A stretch of DNA of 6,142 nucleotides from Agaricicola taiwanensis_A (GTDB lineage Bacteria > Pseudomonadota > Alphaproteobacteria > Rhizobiales > Methylopilaceae), in contig JBEBSP010000163.1 of NCBI GenBank assembly GCA_040394255.1, forward strand, positions 1-6,142, in the 5' to 3' direction. The notes under the pieces are model-generated. The model searched no databases. It was given only the letters and a program-made list of their open reading frames with translations, and was not told where the DNA came from. Shown here in pieces: positions 5,065 through 6,142 of the stretch (position 1 is its first letter; each line of letters starts with the position of its first letter). Both the position numbers and the translations under genes were made by a program.

Positions 5065-6142
5065 CCCGGCGCGGCGTTGTCATTCTTCTCGCCTCGGTCG
5101 CCGTCGTCGGCGCCGTCGCCTTCTTCGGCCTGAACGGCGGCGGCGCGGAGCAACCGGCTCCGGCGGCGGCCACCGCCACGCCGAGGGTGATGGAACTGGC
5201 CGAGATCGAGGTCACGCGCGTCGAGCGGCAGGATCTCGCCGCCGAGGTCCGCGTCAGCGGCTCGTTGCAGCCGGTGCGCCGCAGCAGCCTCAACGCCAAG
5301 GTGTCGGGCACGCTGGCGGAGATCTCCGCCGACATCGGCGACAAGGTCCGCGCGGGCGACGTGCTCGCCCGCTTCGATCCGAAGGACCTGCAAGCCTCGC
5401 TCGACGAGCGCGCGGCGACGCTGGATGCCTCCAAGGCCCAGCTCACGGTGGCGGAAGCGACCCTCAACCGCACCCGCAGCCTCAGCGGCAGCGGCATATC
5501 CTCGCGCGCCACGCTGGACCAGGCGCAGTCGGAGGTGTCGCGCCTGCGCGCCTCGATCCGGGCGCTGGAGGCGCAGGTGGAAACGGCGCGGACGGCGCTG
5601 ATCGACGCCGTGGTGCGCGCGCCCTTCGACGGCGTGGTGTCGCGCCGCCCGGTCGAGCCCGGCCAGACGGTGGGCGTCAACACCGAGCTGTTCGGCCTCG
5701 TCGACCTCACCGAGCTTGAAGTGACCGCCGGCGTGCCGGCGAGCCGCATCGCCGAGATCGCCACGGGACAGACCGCGCGGCTGAAGGTCGAGGGCTATGG
5801 CGACCGCGCCTTCACGGCGCAGGTGACGCGCATCAGCCCGGTGGCCGAGGCCAATTCGCGGTCGATCAACGTCTACCTGCGGCTGGCCAATCCGGACGAG
5901 GCACTGCGCGGCGGCATGTTCGCCTCCGGCTCGATCACCGTGCGCGCGGCGGACAATGTGGTCGCGCTGCCCGCCGCCGCCCTGCGCAAGGACGGCGAGG
6001 GCGACTTCGTGCTGAAGGTCGAGAACGAGAAGCTGGTGCGCCAGCCGGTGACCTCCGGGCCGTCGTGGCAGGACGGGCGGCTGGTCGAGATCGCCTCGGG
6101 CGTCGCCGACGGCGACGTGGTGGTGACCGCGCCGCTGCCGGA
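5061..6142 (+). CDS. RND efflux periplasmic adaptor subunit (HlyD/AcrA-like), 3' end beyond window
   Basis: The frame is open for 360 codons to the window edge and is incomplete. It encodes the membrane-fusion (adaptor) protein that joins an inner-membrane RND pump to an outer-membrane channel. An N-terminal hydrophobic segment (about 5-24) follows MTRR and serves as anchor or signal. No lipobox cysteine follows it, so it is not a lipoprotein. A linker (25-60) leads to the first lipoyl half (about 63-110, with AKVSGTLAEI and GDKVRAGDVLARFD). Next come an alpha-helical coiled-coil hairpin (about 111-180) and the second lipoyl half with VVRAPFDGVVSRR (184-196). The beta-barrel runs from about 215 to 290 with RGGMFASGSI near its end, and then the membrane-proximal domain (VVALPAAAL onward). 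Most relatives have 370-400 residues, so little is missing. The ATGA overlap with the regulator gene implies coupled translation. An RND transporter gene is expected next; the substrate cannot be told from this part. Confidence 0.93.
   Translation, partial: MTRRGVVILLASVAVVGAVAFFGLNGGGAEQPAPAAATATPRVMELAEIEVTRVERQDLAAEVRVSGSLQPVRRSSLNAKVSGTLAEISADIGDKVRAGDVLARFDPKDLQASLDERAATLDASKAQLTVAEATLNRTRSLSGSGISSRATLDQAQSEVSRLRASIRALEAQVETARTALIDAVVRAPFDGVVSRRPVEPGQTVGVNTELFGLVDLTELEVTAGVPASRIAEIATGQTARLKVEGYGDRAFTAQVTRISPVAEANSRSINVYLRLANPDEALRGGMFASGSITVRAADNVVALPAAALRKDGEGDFVLKVENEKLVRQPVTSGPSWQDGRLVEIASGVADGDVVVTAPLP

Noticed and set aside
4420..5764. Minus-strand open frames opposite the regulator and adaptor
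   Set aside because: They are shadows of GC-rich coding sequence. The plus-strand products have clear GbsR/MarR and HlyD-type domains and an ATGA overlap.

Overview
The window (6142 bp) is chromosomal DNA of a GC-rich alphaproteobacterium. The best guess is Hyphomicrobiales, in or near Xanthobacteraceae. The basis is the strong G/C third-position bias, the bacterial-type ferredoxin-NADP reductase ending AFVG, and a GbsR/MarR regulator translationally coupled to an RND pump adaptor. The lineage is inferred from protein style, not from a search. No transposase, integrase, CRISPR array or phage gene is visible.

Layout, left to right. Positions 1-373 hold no convincing gene: an abruptly AT-rich stretch (about 1-80, promoter-like on both strands), then a GC-rich leader with two overlapping inverted repeats before dcp. 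dcp (374-2431, +) encodes a cytoplasmic M3 zinc peptidase of the peptidyl-dipeptidase Dcp type. A 162-bp gap with a short perfect inverted repeat precedes fpr (2594-3364, +), a ferredoxin/flavodoxin-NADP reductase, which is followed by a long imperfect hairpin (3370-3424).

Next is a small block with less biased codon use (about 3425-4380). It holds a 78-residue protein consisting only of the four-cysteine N-terminal domain of Ada (3537-3773), a bulged hairpin directly after its stop, and an unrecognised 161-residue beta-rich protein (3873-4358). The 3' end of a tRNA-Arg(CCU) gene (minus strand, 4382-4458, CCA encoded) faces this block.

The right end is a drug- or stress-export operon: a GbsR/MarR-family regulator (4561-5064, +) overlapping by ATGA the periplasmic adaptor of an RND efflux system (5061 to beyond 6142, +). 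A 32-bp palindrome with perfect 14-bp arms (4520-4551) abuts the ribosome-binding site of the regulator and is a very likely autoregulatory operator. The transporter gene should lie just beyond the right edge.

The most notable observations are the strong operator, the free-standing Ada methyl-phosphotriester/zinc domain with all four cysteines at the exact E. coli spacing, and the unknown gene beside it. No demonstrably new multi-gene system is visible.
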